Shown: positions 1-5,685, counted from the first letter of the stretch. The stretch: DNA of 13,000 bases from an uncultured Clostridia bacterium (GCA_945834965.1 CAMAHZ010000020.1:1-13000); one strand, 5' to 3'. Translations and numbers: made by a program. Notes: generated by a model from the sequence alone, not told the origin.

Positions 1-52
1 TTGAAAACCGTCGTGCTGAGAGGCACCGGGGGTTCGAATCCCTCTCTCTCCG
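1..52 (+). tRNA. tRNA-Ser (anticodon TGA), 3' part only; 5' half lies before the window
   Basis: The window opens inside the anticodon loop; bases 2-4 read TGA if the loop is the usual CTTGAAA. A long variable arm follows with stem GTGC (13-16) and GCAC (23-26), which marks a class II tRNA. The T arm is GGGGG (28-32), loop TTCGAAT (33-39) and CCCTC (40-44). The 3' acceptor strand TCTCTCC (45-51) is followed by discriminator G at 52, as expected for serine. The CCA tail is not encoded. It is the only plus-strand gene and is directly followed by phage DNA, so its 3' half is the likely attachment core of the prophage. Confidence 0.9.
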
Positions 53-54
53 CA
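1..54. other. Probable prophage attachment site (att) in the 3' half of tRNA-Ser
   Basis: Phage lysis genes end 79 bases beyond the tRNA discriminator base, with no host gene between. Tyrosine-integrase phages commonly use the 3' end of a tRNA gene as core and restore it on integration, which fits this layout. The exact core cannot be set because the second att copy and the integrase lie outside the window. Confidence 0.5.
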
Positions 55-85
55 ATCAAGCTTGAAAATCAAGCATTTACAAATT

Positions 86-109
86 AAGTACCCGAAAAAG
101 TACCCGAAA
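86..109. repeat. Tandem 12-bp direct repeat beside the tRNA, candidate integrase arm sites
   Basis: The unit AAGTACCCGAAA occurs twice head to tail (86-97 and 98-109) between the tRNA end and the first phage gene. Short direct repeats at this distance from a core are typical of arm-type integrase sites, but the same bases also form the stem of the adjacent terminator, so the function is inferred. A palindromic run TCAAGCTTGA followed by AAATCAAG (56-73) lies just beside it. Confidence 0.45.
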
Positions 110-132
110 ACGGCTTTTTCGGGGCTTTTTTT
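91..132 (+). terminator. Intrinsic terminator between tRNA-Ser and the phage lysis genes, possibly bidirectional
   Basis: CCCGAAAAAG (91-100) and CTTTTTCGGG (114-123) are perfect inverted repeats. A tighter alternative pairs 103-110 with 116-123 around a 5-nt loop. The stem is followed by GCTTTTTTT (124-132), which fits a rho-independent terminator for the plus-strand tRNA. Read on the minus strand the same region gives CCCCGAAAA paired with TTTTCGGG and then TACTTTTT, so it may also stop the late phage transcript after the spanin gene. Confidence 0.7.
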
Positions 133-730
133 ACACTCTTTCCGCTTTCCGGTCGATGTCTCTTCCTACCCAAATAAGTACGACTGCGAAAACTAAACCT
201 AATATAAGCCAAACGTACCATTTGCTTTTTCCTGTTGTCTCTGTGCTTTTGGTTTTTTCCCTTGTCTTTATATTGGTATTCGTTTTCTTGGTTGCCGTTA
301 CCTTCGTGTCCGCGCTGCTGGTGGTTTCCTGTTCTTTGGTCTGCTGGGTCTGCCTGTCCGCGTTGATGGTAATAGTTCCCTTACGGCGTTTCTTTACGCT
401 GCCAGCGTTAGGGGGTTTGTCTGCGTCTTCGCTGGTACGCATAAAATTCCCGTCTTTCTGCGCATAATTTTCGCCTGTAGTTGTGTCGTTCGCGGCTGGG
501 TAGTATTCCCATTCCTCAAACTCTATAACTACGTTCTTCTGTTCGCTGGTTGCCAAAGATTCGCTAATCTTGTCGGCTGTCGCCTTCTGTTCGCTTCTGC
601 TGGAGTCCGTTACGGCTGTCTGCCGTAGTTCCTGCTTCGTGTCCGTCTTAAGGGTTGCCCGGCTGGTTTTGCAACCGAGCAGCCCTGTAAGAATGAAGGT
701 AAGAAGCAAAGCTAATAAAACTTTCTTCAT
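131..730 (-). CDS. Putative single-molecule spanin (u-spanin): lipoprotein with C-terminal membrane anchor
   Basis: The 199-residue protein begins with a lipoprotein signal: two lysines, a leucine-rich stretch and lipobox LLGC with Cys20. It ends with a strongly hydrophobic helix (about 171-189), then a short charged tail. The long middle (about 25-165) is rich in Thr, Lys, Gln and Glu, looks extended or low in complexity, and should lie in the periplasm. An outer-membrane lipid at one end and an inner-membrane helix at the other is the defining layout of u-spanins such as phage T1 gp11, which fuse the two membranes in the last step of lysis. Its start overlaps the muramidase stop by 4 bases, so the two are probably translationally coupled. 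I see no sequence match to a named family; the call rests on topology and on being last in the lysis cassette. Confidence 0.72.
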   Translation of the reverse strand: MKKVLLALLLTFILTGLLGCKTSRATLKTDTKQELRQTAVTDSSRSEQKATADKISESLATSEQKNVVIEFEEWEYYPAANDTTTGENYAQKDGNFMRTSEDADKPPNAGSVKKRRKGTITINADRQTQQTKEQETTSSADTKVTATKKTNTNIKTREKTKSTETTGKSKWYVWLILGLVFAVVLIWVGRDIDRKAERV

Positions 731-1299
731 ACGTCTTGGAATGTTTGTACGGCGTTCTTACTCCTGTTCAAAGTAAGGCTACCGTAGTTAATACAATTAA
801 GTCGGCGCATCCAGCCTTTCTCAAAGACTTTTTGCGAAGGTCTGCGCTTGATGATGCCTTGAATGAAGGCTACACGCGCTTTCTTTATCTCTGCGAACAG
901 CTGGCGCGGTTCTCTCGCGTTCAACGCTACAAGCGTCTTCGCGCCTACAATGCCGTCCGCTGTCACTCCCAGCAGCTTCTGAACGCCTGTAATACCGTTC
1001 TTTCCGCTGCCCCATACCCAATCGACGCAAATGTTAGCGACGCTCTGGCTTTTTATTTGGTCGGCTTTCCACCTATCCCAAAAGTGGGGCTTCATAACGA
1101 CGTTTACCGCGTCTTCGTCCGTAATCAGCTTAAGGTCTGTTACGTCTATATCGCCGTCGCCGTCCTTGTCGTAGCCCTGCGCCTTCCACGTTGCAATAGT
1201 TACGCCCTTGTTGGTTGCGCTGCCCCTGTCTGCCGGGTGGTTTCCGTAACCGCCTTCCCAGCTAAGTATGAACGGGGCTAAAATTTTAATGTTTGCCAT
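727..1299 (-). CDS. Phage endolysin, GH108 N-acetylmuramidase with C-terminal peptidoglycan-binding domain
   Basis: The 190-residue protein would cleave the glycan strands of peptidoglycan at the end of infection. The N-terminus carries the GH108 (DUF847) signature: a WEGGY motif whose Glu15 is the expected catalytic residue, followed by NHPADRG and NKGVT around residues 20-34. Residues from about 75 show the WDRW and VDWVWGSG pattern of the C-terminal peptidoglycan-binding region (PG_binding_3), including GVTADGIVGAKT near 121-132. The length is normal for the family. No signal peptide is seen, so release should depend on the holin encoded just upstream, whose stop it overlaps by 14 bases. 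The downstream spanin overlaps by 4 bases. The order holin, endolysin, spanin is the standard lysis cassette. Confidence 0.92.
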   Translation of the reverse strand: MANIKILAPFILSWEGGYGNHPADRGSATNKGVTIATWKAQGYDKDGDGDIDVTDLKLITDEDAVNVVMKPHFWDRWKADQIKSQSVANICVDWVWGSGKNGITGVQKLLGVTADGIVGAKTLVALNAREPRQLFAEIKKARVAFIQGIIKRRPSQKVFEKGWMRRLNCINYGSLTLNRSKNAVQTFQDV

Positions 1300-1810
1300 C
1301 GTCTCGATCCTTTCCTGTTAAGTTCTGTAGGTCGTCTTCGCTTATATCCAAATGCCGTGCGGCTTTGTTTACTAATACCTTTTGCAGAACCTTTGCCCAG
1401 CCAGCTTCGTTGCAACTGCTTTCGTTTTCCAAAATGCTAAGAAGCTGAACCAAACAAAAACCGCCGCTTATAAAGTTGGCTAAGTATAGTTCCGCAAACG
1501 GGTACATGTATGTATCAATAAGCCACCCTAAGACGGTGCAAGCGTAAACGACGCAAAGGGTGTAAAACATGCGCCGCGCGTAGCTGCTCCTTACCTTGCC
1601 GTCGTCCGTCTTTGCTTTTGGGTTAAGCTTCTTTACTCGCTTTCCCAATCGGTACGCCGTGAAGCAATCTACAAGAATGGCGAACAGGCAAATACCAGCA
1701 AACGGTACGGTAGGCTCTAAAAGCCCCCAAGCCGCGCCAATAAGGAAAAGCAATAAACGCGAACCGTAGGAAAACAGCCCTTCAAAGAAGGCTTTTAAGT
1801 AATCAAACAT
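1286..1810 (-). CDS. Phage holin (Bacteroidota holin / Phage_holin_4-like)
   Basis: The 174-residue protein has an N-terminal amphipathic stretch, a hydrophobic region at about 17-50 that can hold one or two membrane helices, a basic loop (about 54-75, several Lys and Arg), a second hydrophobic region at about 84-125, and a soluble acidic C-terminal tail. This layout matches the phage holin family common in Bacteroides prophages, which permeabilises the inner membrane to release the muramidase. Its 3' end overlaps the endolysin start by 14 bases, and it begins 13 bases after the stop of the preceding 127-residue gene, consistent with one operon. The holin role rests on topology and position; the exact family assignment is less certain. 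Confidence 0.8.
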   Translation of the reverse strand: MFDYLKAFFEGLFSYGSRLLLFLIGAAWGLLEPTVPFAGICLFAILVDCFTAYRLGKRVKKLNPKAKTDDGKVRSSYARRMFYTLCVVYACTVLGWLIDTYMYPFAELYLANFISGGFCLVQLLSILENESSCNEAGWAKVLQKVLVNKAARHLDISEDDLQNLTGKDRDDGKH

Positions 1811-1823
1811 ACGCGCCCCCTTT

Positions 1824-2207
1824 CTACTCTGCTGCTTCCTCTACGATGCAGATGTCTGCCTTAACCATAGCCTTTGTAGCGGCTACGAAAGTAAGGTAGT
1901 CCTTATAAGCCTGTTTTGCTTCCTGCTTTTTGGTCGTGTCTGTAATCACGCCCAAAACGCCAGCGTTGTACTCGTTGATGATGGCGAACTCCTGCGTTTC
2001 GTCCAGCTTCTCACGAATGACGGCTTTAACCAGCTTTTCGTAGGTTGGCTTATCCCACACTTTAACCGTGTCGTAGTCGTAAACGGTCTTTATTTCCCCT
2101 GTTTCGGGGTCTGTCTCTTGGCGTTCCACGATGTTATAGTTGTAGTGGTATGCGCCGTTACCCAGCTGCTGAATAACTGCCGGGCGAATGTCTGAACTTG
2201 ATTTCAT
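1824..2207 (-). CDS. Conserved-looking phage protein of unknown function between the DGR and lysis genes
   Basis: The 127-residue protein has no signal peptide or membrane segment. The N-terminal part (about 15-50) is rich in Tyr and Asn and reads like short beta strands (YHYNYNIVE, then VYDYDTVKVW). The rest looks helical (about 53-120) and contains an FAIINEYNAGVLG segment. The overall style resembles small proteins found next to tail-fibre and holin genes in Bacteroides phages, but I cannot name a domain. A tail-fibre-associated or assembly role would fit the position and is only a guess. The first 50 bases overlap the end of the reverse transcriptase in another frame. No later in-frame Met gives a sensible start, and the N-terminal sequence looks protein-like, so the long start is kept. 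Confidence 0.75.
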   Translation of the reverse strand: MKSSSDIRPAVIQQLGNGAYHYNYNIVERQETDPETGEIKTVYDYDTVKVWDKPTYEKLVKAVIREKLDETQEFAIINEYNAGVLGVITDTTKKQEAKQAYKDYLTFVAATKAMVKADICIVEEAAE

Positions 2208-3222
2208 AAGGATGAATTTTTACGTTTAACTTGTTAATAAAATAATCGCTGTCGCTGTACTTGCACCAGCCCCACCATGACGCTATCGCCTGTTTGAAGT
2301 CCTTTGCGTCGATCGGGTTCTTACGCTTCAAAAGCTGTGCGCACTTCCTGCAAAGGTTTTGCTTAATACGCTTTCTTAGCCGTGTTTCGTTAATGTAGAA
2401 TACAAAGCCTAAGAAGTCAATACCGCGCCCGTGTCTGTCGCGGTGGTCTTTACCTACGGGGAATATCTGCTTATTGTCCTTAACCTGCAGCTTCGTTTCC
2501 TCTGCTATATAGGTTTCAAACTCTGCAAGAAGTCCGCGTAGTACCTTCTTATCGCTGTGTAATACTACGATATCGTCTGCGTAACGGAAGTAGTACCTAA
2601 CTTTCTTAACCTCTTTAACCCAATGGTCGAAGTAGGTAAGCATCAGGTTCGCTAAATACTGACTAAGGTAGTTTCCAATCGGCAAACCTTCCGCGCTGTC
2701 TATTATCTCGTCCAATAGCTTCAAGAGCCGTGTATCTTTCAGCTTCCGCCGTACAATAGACTTTAATACGTCGTGGTTTACGGAAGGGTAGAACTTCCTT
2801 ATATCAATCTTTAGGCAATAAGTACAGCCCTGCTTATCCTTGTCTATTACGTGCCTTAGCTTCTTAGCCGCCGCGTGAATACCTCTTTTCTTGATACAGC
2901 TGTAGGTGTCCGCCGTGAAAACCGAAAGCCATATAGGTTCTAAGACGTTCATAACTGCGTGGTGTACTATCCTGTCCGGGTAGTACGGAAGTCGGAATAT
3001 AATTCTTTCCTTCGGCTCGTAAATTGTAAAGGTGCTGTATTCCGAAGTCCTGTAAGTTCCTGCTTTCAGTGCTTCGTGTAAAGCTAATAGGTTGGCTTCC
3101 CTGTTACGGTCGTGTAACTTCACGCCGTAGGTCTTAAGCTTGCCCTTACGGGCTTTCTCGTCCGCAAGCTGCAAGTTCTCAAGACTTATAATTTTGTCGT
3201 ATAGGTTGCCTATTCGCTTCAT
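2158..3222 (-). CDS. Reverse transcriptase of a diversity-generating retroelement
   Basis: The 354-residue protein copies the template-repeat RNA into cDNA with errors at adenines; the cDNA then replaces the variable repeat. RT motifs are visible in order: RLPYYPDRIVHHAV in the N-terminal fingers; Asp140 in KIDIRKFYPS (motif A); GLPIGNYLSQ at 179-188, with the GxxxSQ form typical of DGR enzymes in place of the QGxxxSP of group II introns; YADD at 214-217 with catalytic Asp216 and Asp217; then DFLGFVFY and a basic thumb. No maturase or endonuclease domain follows. The length is normal for DGR RTs. A 129-bp spacer separates its start from the template repeat, the expected layout. The last 16 or so residues are encoded by bases that also begin the next gene in another frame and may not be conserved. 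Confidence 0.95.
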   Translation of the reverse strand: MKRIGNLYDKIISLENLQLADEKARKGKLKTYGVKLHDRNREANLLALHEALKAGTYRTSEYSTFTIYEPKERIIFRLPYYPDRIVHHAVMNVLEPIWLSVFTADTYSCIKKRGIHAAAKKLRHVIDKDKQGCTYCLKIDIRKFYPSVNHDVLKSIVRRKLKDTRLLKLLDEIIDSAEGLPIGNYLSQYLANLMLTYFDHWVKEVKKVRYYFRYADDIVVLHSDKKVLRGLLAEFETYIAEETKLQVKDNKQIFPVGKDHRDRHGRGIDFLGFVFYINETRLRKRIKQNLCRKCAQLLKRKNPIDAKDFKQAIASWWGWCKYSDSDYFINKLNVKIHPYEIKFRHSPGSYSAAG

Positions 3223-3351
3223 ATTTGCTTTGCTGATTTAGTGGTCTTCTTCGGGTTGCCCCTACCAAAGCCCGTTAAATAACAATGTTTTTCGCCTTCA
3301 ATGTCGGCGCGGTCTTTGTTCTTTTATTCTGTTCCTTTTATAATCAGTAAT

Positions 3352-3458
3352 GGCGAGAACCGATATTCGTATTCGTATTCGAGGGGGTGTTATTCGTATT
3401 CGCATACGCAAGCCCGGCATTCGCGCTGTTATTCGCATTACCGCCGAAATACACGCCC
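3352..3458 (-). repeat. DGR template repeat (TR), source of the mutagenic RNA
   Basis: This 107-bp segment matches 3981-4087 at all positions except 15, and every mismatch is a T on the plus strand here, that is an A in the coding-sense template. Read in the frame of the target it encodes ten AAC/AAT codons plus a few ACG, ACC, AGC and TAT codons, the classic design for adenine mutagenesis. Adenine substitution in these codons cannot make a stop. The repeat begins 27 bases after the stop of the 118-residue gene and ends 129 bases before the RT start. The template RNA probably extends into that spacer, where I see only weak pairing (CGGG 3252-3255 with CCCG 3271-3274). Confidence 0.97.
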
Positions 3459-3485
3459 TTAGAACAAACAACCGTATATTATTCC

Positions 3486-3842
3486 TTACTCAAAGTAGTA
3501 GCGCGTTCCGCTGGCTCTCATCGTTACCAATCTTGGGAATTTGTTACGCTTCTTTATCTCTTTAAGTACGTACTTTATTTCCGTGCTGTTCGTGAAGAAT
3601 TTTTCTTCTTTGTCGTGTCCGCTTGGCGGCTCTTCATGCTTTATCTTCACTAAGAACCGTTCGTTTCCGAACTTCGTCTTTACGTTTTCGATGTAGTCGC
3701 AAACCCAAAACTTAAGGTTCGTTAGCTGCTGCTGTGTCGTTTCCTTGCAGTTGAAGTGCTTGTTTGCTTCGTCCTGCGGAATGTTAAGGAAGGACAGGCT
3801 ACCGTCGTCTTCCTGCTGCGTTTTGTTCTGCTCTTCGTTCAT
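3486..3842 (-). CDS. Unrecognised small protein in the DGR accessory-gene position
   Basis: The 118-residue protein lies between the target gene and the template repeat, the slot that usually carries avd, whose product binds the RT and the template RNA. It does not look like Avd, which is a compact all-helical four-helix bundle of similar size. Here a polar, probably disordered N-terminus (1-30) is followed by LKFWVCDYIENVKTKFGNER and LVKIKHEE, which read as beta strands, then by FFTNSTEIKYVLKEIKK (strand and helix) and a basic, aromatic end (FPRLVTMRASGTRYYFE). This pattern is reminiscent of small OB-fold single-strand nucleic-acid-binding proteins, but I see no definitive motif, so that is inference. 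It is the only candidate accessory protein in the cassette. A start at 3842 is 115 bases after the target stop. Confidence 0.7.
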   Translation of the reverse strand: MNEEQNKTQQEDDGSLSFLNIPQDEANKHFNCKETTQQQLTNLKFWVCDYIENVKTKFGNERFLVKIKHEEPPSGHDKEEKFFTNSTEIKYVLKEIKKRNKFPRLVTMRASGTRYYFE

Positions 3843-3879
3843 CTTTTCTTGAACTTTTTATTTTTGGTTTTGAAATGAA

Positions 3880-3913
3880 CCCCAGCCGCCAAATAATGGC
3901 GCGGCGGCTGGGG
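3880..3913 (-). other. Strong hairpin downstream of the variable repeat
   Basis: CCCCAGCCGCC (3880-3890) and GGCGGCTGGGG (3903-3913) form a perfect 11-bp GC-rich stem with a 12-nt loop. It lies 44 bases after the stop codon of the DGR target gene and 67 bases beyond the end of the variable repeat. No U-run follows on the minus strand, so it is not a typical intrinsic terminator. DGR targets often carry a hairpin or cruciform just past the variable repeat that promotes retrohoming, though usually closer and with a short loop. A role in mRNA stability or partial termination is equally possible. Confidence 0.55.
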
Positions 3914-3957
3914 CGTTAGACGCTTTCGCTTTTGCCGTTCGTTCGGTTTTGGTCGCC

Positions 3958-5289
3958 TTACGCTGCGGGTATAAAGCAAAGGCGAGAACCGATAGACGTA
4001 TGCGCAATCGAGGGGGCGTTATTCGTAATCGCACACGCAAGCCCGGCAGACGCGCCGCCAATCGCAGTACCGCCGAAATACACGCCCCTTAAGGCTACGC
4101 CGCTTGCTGGTATGTTCTGATAGAAGTAGTCGGCAAAGTATGTCGTAGAACTTCCGCCTATAGCCTGCGGCATGTTGTCGCCGTACTCTCCGCAAAGTAT
4201 CTTCTTAACGTAGCCGTCGTTTCTTGGAAGCTCGCCGCGCTGTACGTAGCCGTTGTAGTTGCTGCTGTTGAAGTTTTCAGGGTTGTCGTCGGCTGCTCTA
4301 AAGAACAAATGCTTTGCGCCGTCCGCGTCGCTCTGTGCCTGTACGAGGATGCCGTCCGTCCAGCTCCAAACATGCCCGAACGGGTTTTCAATACCTCGGT
4401 AGCTCGGTACGTGAACGGTAAGGGCTGCGCCGTACTCTTCTGGCATTTCGTAGTCCACTACGCCCGTAGCGTTGCCTAAGCTGTTGGTAATTCCGCAGGG
4501 TACGAACGGGTTGTAGCCGTTAAAGCTGTTCCACTTTCCGCCTTCCAAAGTCGTAACGCCGTCGCCTAAGCCGCCCTGTCTGTAGCCTTCTTCGGTAAGC
4601 TGGGCTGTAAACGCAGTTTGGCAGTTAAGCTGTGCGTACTCGATCACGAAAAGCCAATAGGTGTTAAGCTGCGCTTCGTATAGGTTGCAGTTCCAGCCCT
4701 TGTCGTTAAGTCCTGCTGCTCCCCTGTTACGTGCGTAGTTGCGGAAGTTGGTAAGGCTTATACTTGTGGCTGGTCTTCCTAACAGGCTTCTGTAGGTGTC
4801 ATCCCACCCTGCCGTATTATTTCCACCTCGGAAGGCTGCGGTAGTATTGACTACGGAAGCCAGCTTTATTGTGCTGGTGGTTCTATCTACGGTTGCTTCG
4901 TAGGCTGAACGGTAAACTTTGCGTACCTTGTGGAAGCCGGGCAAAGGGTAAGCGGAAATAAGCGCGAGGATATTGTTGCCGTCGAACTCAAACTTACGGT
5001 AGTGTTCGGGTATTTCTACCATAACCATGCCGCTTGCTCCTGTTAGGTCGGCTGTCGCGCCTGTGTCGGTCTTCGTGCTGTCGGTGGCGTGAAGGTACGT
5101 AACTACTTCGCCGTTGTCGTTTAGAAGGCATCGGCGCATCTGTGACTGAACGGGCAGGCTGGCGTGAAGCTCCGCGCGTCCTACTCGCTCCAGCGTGGTG
5201 TCTGCTACGTTGGTGTTAATCTTAACGCCGTAGTAGTAGTCGTAGGGAAATGTAGGCTTCGTGTTGCCTACTCCAATTACTAAACCCAT
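3958..5289 (-). CDS. DGR target: tail adhesin / receptor-binding protein with C-type-lectin (FGE-sulfatase-like) C-terminus
   Basis: The 443-residue protein is the variable protein of the retroelement. The N-terminal part (about 1-110) looks like a tail attachment or beta-sandwich region, and the rest resembles the formylglycine-generating-enzyme/C-type-lectin fold used by DGR targets. Visible fold marks are ENPFGHVWSWTDG (FGHVWSWTDG at 304-313), the preceding VPSYRGI, and the late GVALRGVYFGG. The variable repeat covers residues 401-437, with twelve differing residues between 408 and 432, followed by invariant IGSR and the short end LCFIPAA. Ending with the variable repeat is normal for these proteins. 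Position after the tail hub gene and before lysis suggests the host-binding tip of the tail. It follows the 87-residue gene by 12 bases. No signal peptide is present, as expected for a virion protein. Confidence 0.93.
   Translation of the reverse strand: MGLVIGVGNTKPTFPYDYYYGVKINTNVADTTLERVGRAELHASLPVQSQMRRCLLNDNGEVVTYLHATDSTKTDTGATADLTGASGMVMVEIPEHYRKFEFDGNNILALISAYPLPGFHKVRKVYRSAYEATVDRTTSTIKLASVVNTTAAFRGGNNTAGWDDTYRSLLGRPATSISLTNFRNYARNRGAAGLNDKGWNCNLYEAQLNTYWLFVIEYAQLNCQTAFTAQLTEEGYRQGGLGDGVTTLEGGKWNSFNGYNPFVPCGITNSLGNATGVVDYEMPEEYGAALTVHVPSYRGIENPFGHVWSWTDGILVQAQSDADGAKHLFFRAADDNPENFNSSNYNGYVQRGELPRNDGYVKKILCGEYGDNMPQAIGGSSTTYFADYFYQNIPASGVALRGVYFGGTAIGGASAGLACAITNNAPSIAHTSIGSRLCFIPAA
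3981..4087 (-). repeat. DGR variable repeat (VR) inside the target gene
   Basis: This segment is the diversified copy of 3352-3458. Fifteen substitutions separate them, all at template adenines: six A to G, five A to T and four A to C in the coding sense. Eight of ten template Asn codons have changed (to Thr, Ile, Gly, Ser, Ile, Ile, His and Ser). One Ser became Gly, one Tyr became Cys and two Thr became Ala. The last 13 or so bases in the coding direction (ATCGGTTCTCGCC) are identical and probably belong to the initiation-of-mutagenic-homing region; the flanks then diverge from the template side. Confidence 0.97.
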
Positions 5290-5301
5290 AATCTGTTGTT
5301 T

Positions 5302-5565
5302 TTAGTAGCCCCAAAGAATGGCGTTTGTTTGACTTGTTGCCTTTATCTCTCTTACTATTTCGGGGTTCCAGCCTGTCTCAAAGCGCGTGGCAATAAACGC
5401 GCCTTCGGGCATTCCCCAAAGGTTCACTTCCAAAACTACCGCCGTGTCGCCGTCGTTCTTGATGCAAAACGGGGTGTCTTTCTTGAAGTTCTCTTCGTCG
5501 GCAAAGGTAATAGTACCCATAACCGAAATTTGCGGACTTACTAAGTCGCCGTTTCTATTTTCCAT
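5302..5565 (-). CDS. Small phage protein upstream of the DGR target, possible tail adaptor
   Basis: The 87-residue protein has no signal or membrane segment. It reads as mostly beta: DLVSPQISVMGTITF, then DTAVVLEVNLWGMPEGAFIATRFETGWNPEIVREI, then a short end NAILWGY. I do not recognise a family. It starts soon after a promoter-like box at 5590-5597 and ends 12 bases before the DGR target start, so the two are almost certainly cotranscribed. A structural role that links the variable adhesin to the tail is a reasonable inference from size and position only. The Met at 5565 is the first in frame and fits the promoter spacing. Confidence 0.75.
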   Translation of the reverse strand: MENRNGDLVSPQISVMGTITFADEENFKKDTPFCIKNDGDTAVVLEVNLWGMPEGAFIATRFETGWNPEIVREIKATSQTNAILWGY

Positions 5566-5589
5566 ACTGCATGAAATTTAATTCGTTTG

Positions 5590-5597
5590 CAAAATTA
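5590..5597 (-). promoter_or_regulatory. Candidate Bacteroidota -7 promoter box for the adhesin/DGR cluster
   Basis: On the minus strand this reads TAATTTTG, an exact match to the Bacteroides -7 consensus TAnnTTTG. It lies 24 bases before the ATG at 5565. The expected -33 TTTG about 19-21 bases upstream is not clear; only an AT-rich run (TTATTATA) is seen. It is the only such box I find in an intergenic part of the window. Confidence 0.45.
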
Positions 5598-5639
5598 CTA
5601 ATTCTTCGTCTTATAATAATACGCTGCTAAATTCCCGTG

Positions 5640-5685
5640 AAGTGTTTTTCTTCTTGAAGCCGTGAAAATCAAGAAGTAAACACTT
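5640..5685 (-). terminator. Long hairpin after the tail hub gene, candidate transcription or processing boundary
   Basis: AAGTGTTT (5640-5647) pairs with AAACACTT (5678-5685), and CTTCTTGA (5650-5657) pairs with TCAAGAAG (5669-5676). This gives two 8-bp stems separated by a 2x1 internal loop and closed by an 11-nt loop. It lies 40 bases past the stop of the 1311-residue gene and before the promoter candidate at 5590. No U-run follows on the minus strand, so termination is uncertain; the structure could instead protect or process the upstream mRNA. Confidence 0.45.

Noticed and set aside
156..467. Hydrophobic plus-strand frame opposite the spanin gene
   Set aside because: Its hydrophobic look is the complement of Lys/Thr/Glu codons in the spanin, which has a proper lipobox, membrane helix and operon position.
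736..1281. 181-residue plus-strand frame opposite the muramidase
   Set aside because: The opposite strand carries a complete, clearly recognisable GH108 gene. The antisense frame has no recognisable domain and stays open only because of codon bias.
2158..3222. Reverse transcriptase as a group II intron, retron or abortive-infection RT
   Set aside because: There is no maturase or endonuclease domain and no intron or msr/msd-like RNA, the GxxxSQ motif is DGR-type, and an adenine-specific template/variable pair is adjacent.
3350..3565. Plus-strand reading frame with Ile-Arg repeats across the template repeat
   Set aside because: It is the complement of the AAT-rich template. The IRIR pattern comes from the repeated ATTCG-like bases, and no neighbour or start context supports a gene.
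3880..3913. Hairpin as a simple rho-independent terminator
   Set aside because: Neither strand has a U-run directly after the stem. It is kept as a structural element without a terminator call.
3352..4087. The two 107-bp copies as a simple gene duplication or CRISPR-like repeat
   Set aside because: Only two copies exist, they are spaced by a gene, and the differences fall only at template adenines, which random drift after duplication would not give.
4158..4391. Minus-strand frame inside the DGR target in another phase
   Set aside because: Low-complexity Thr/Ala/Ser composition, wholly contained in the real gene, with no independent start signal.
5502..5509. A second TAnnTTTG-like box (TACCTTTG on the minus strand) within the 87-residue gene
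   Set aside because: It lies inside coding sequence with no -33 partner seen, and such an 8-base pattern with two free positions is expected by chance in coding DNA.
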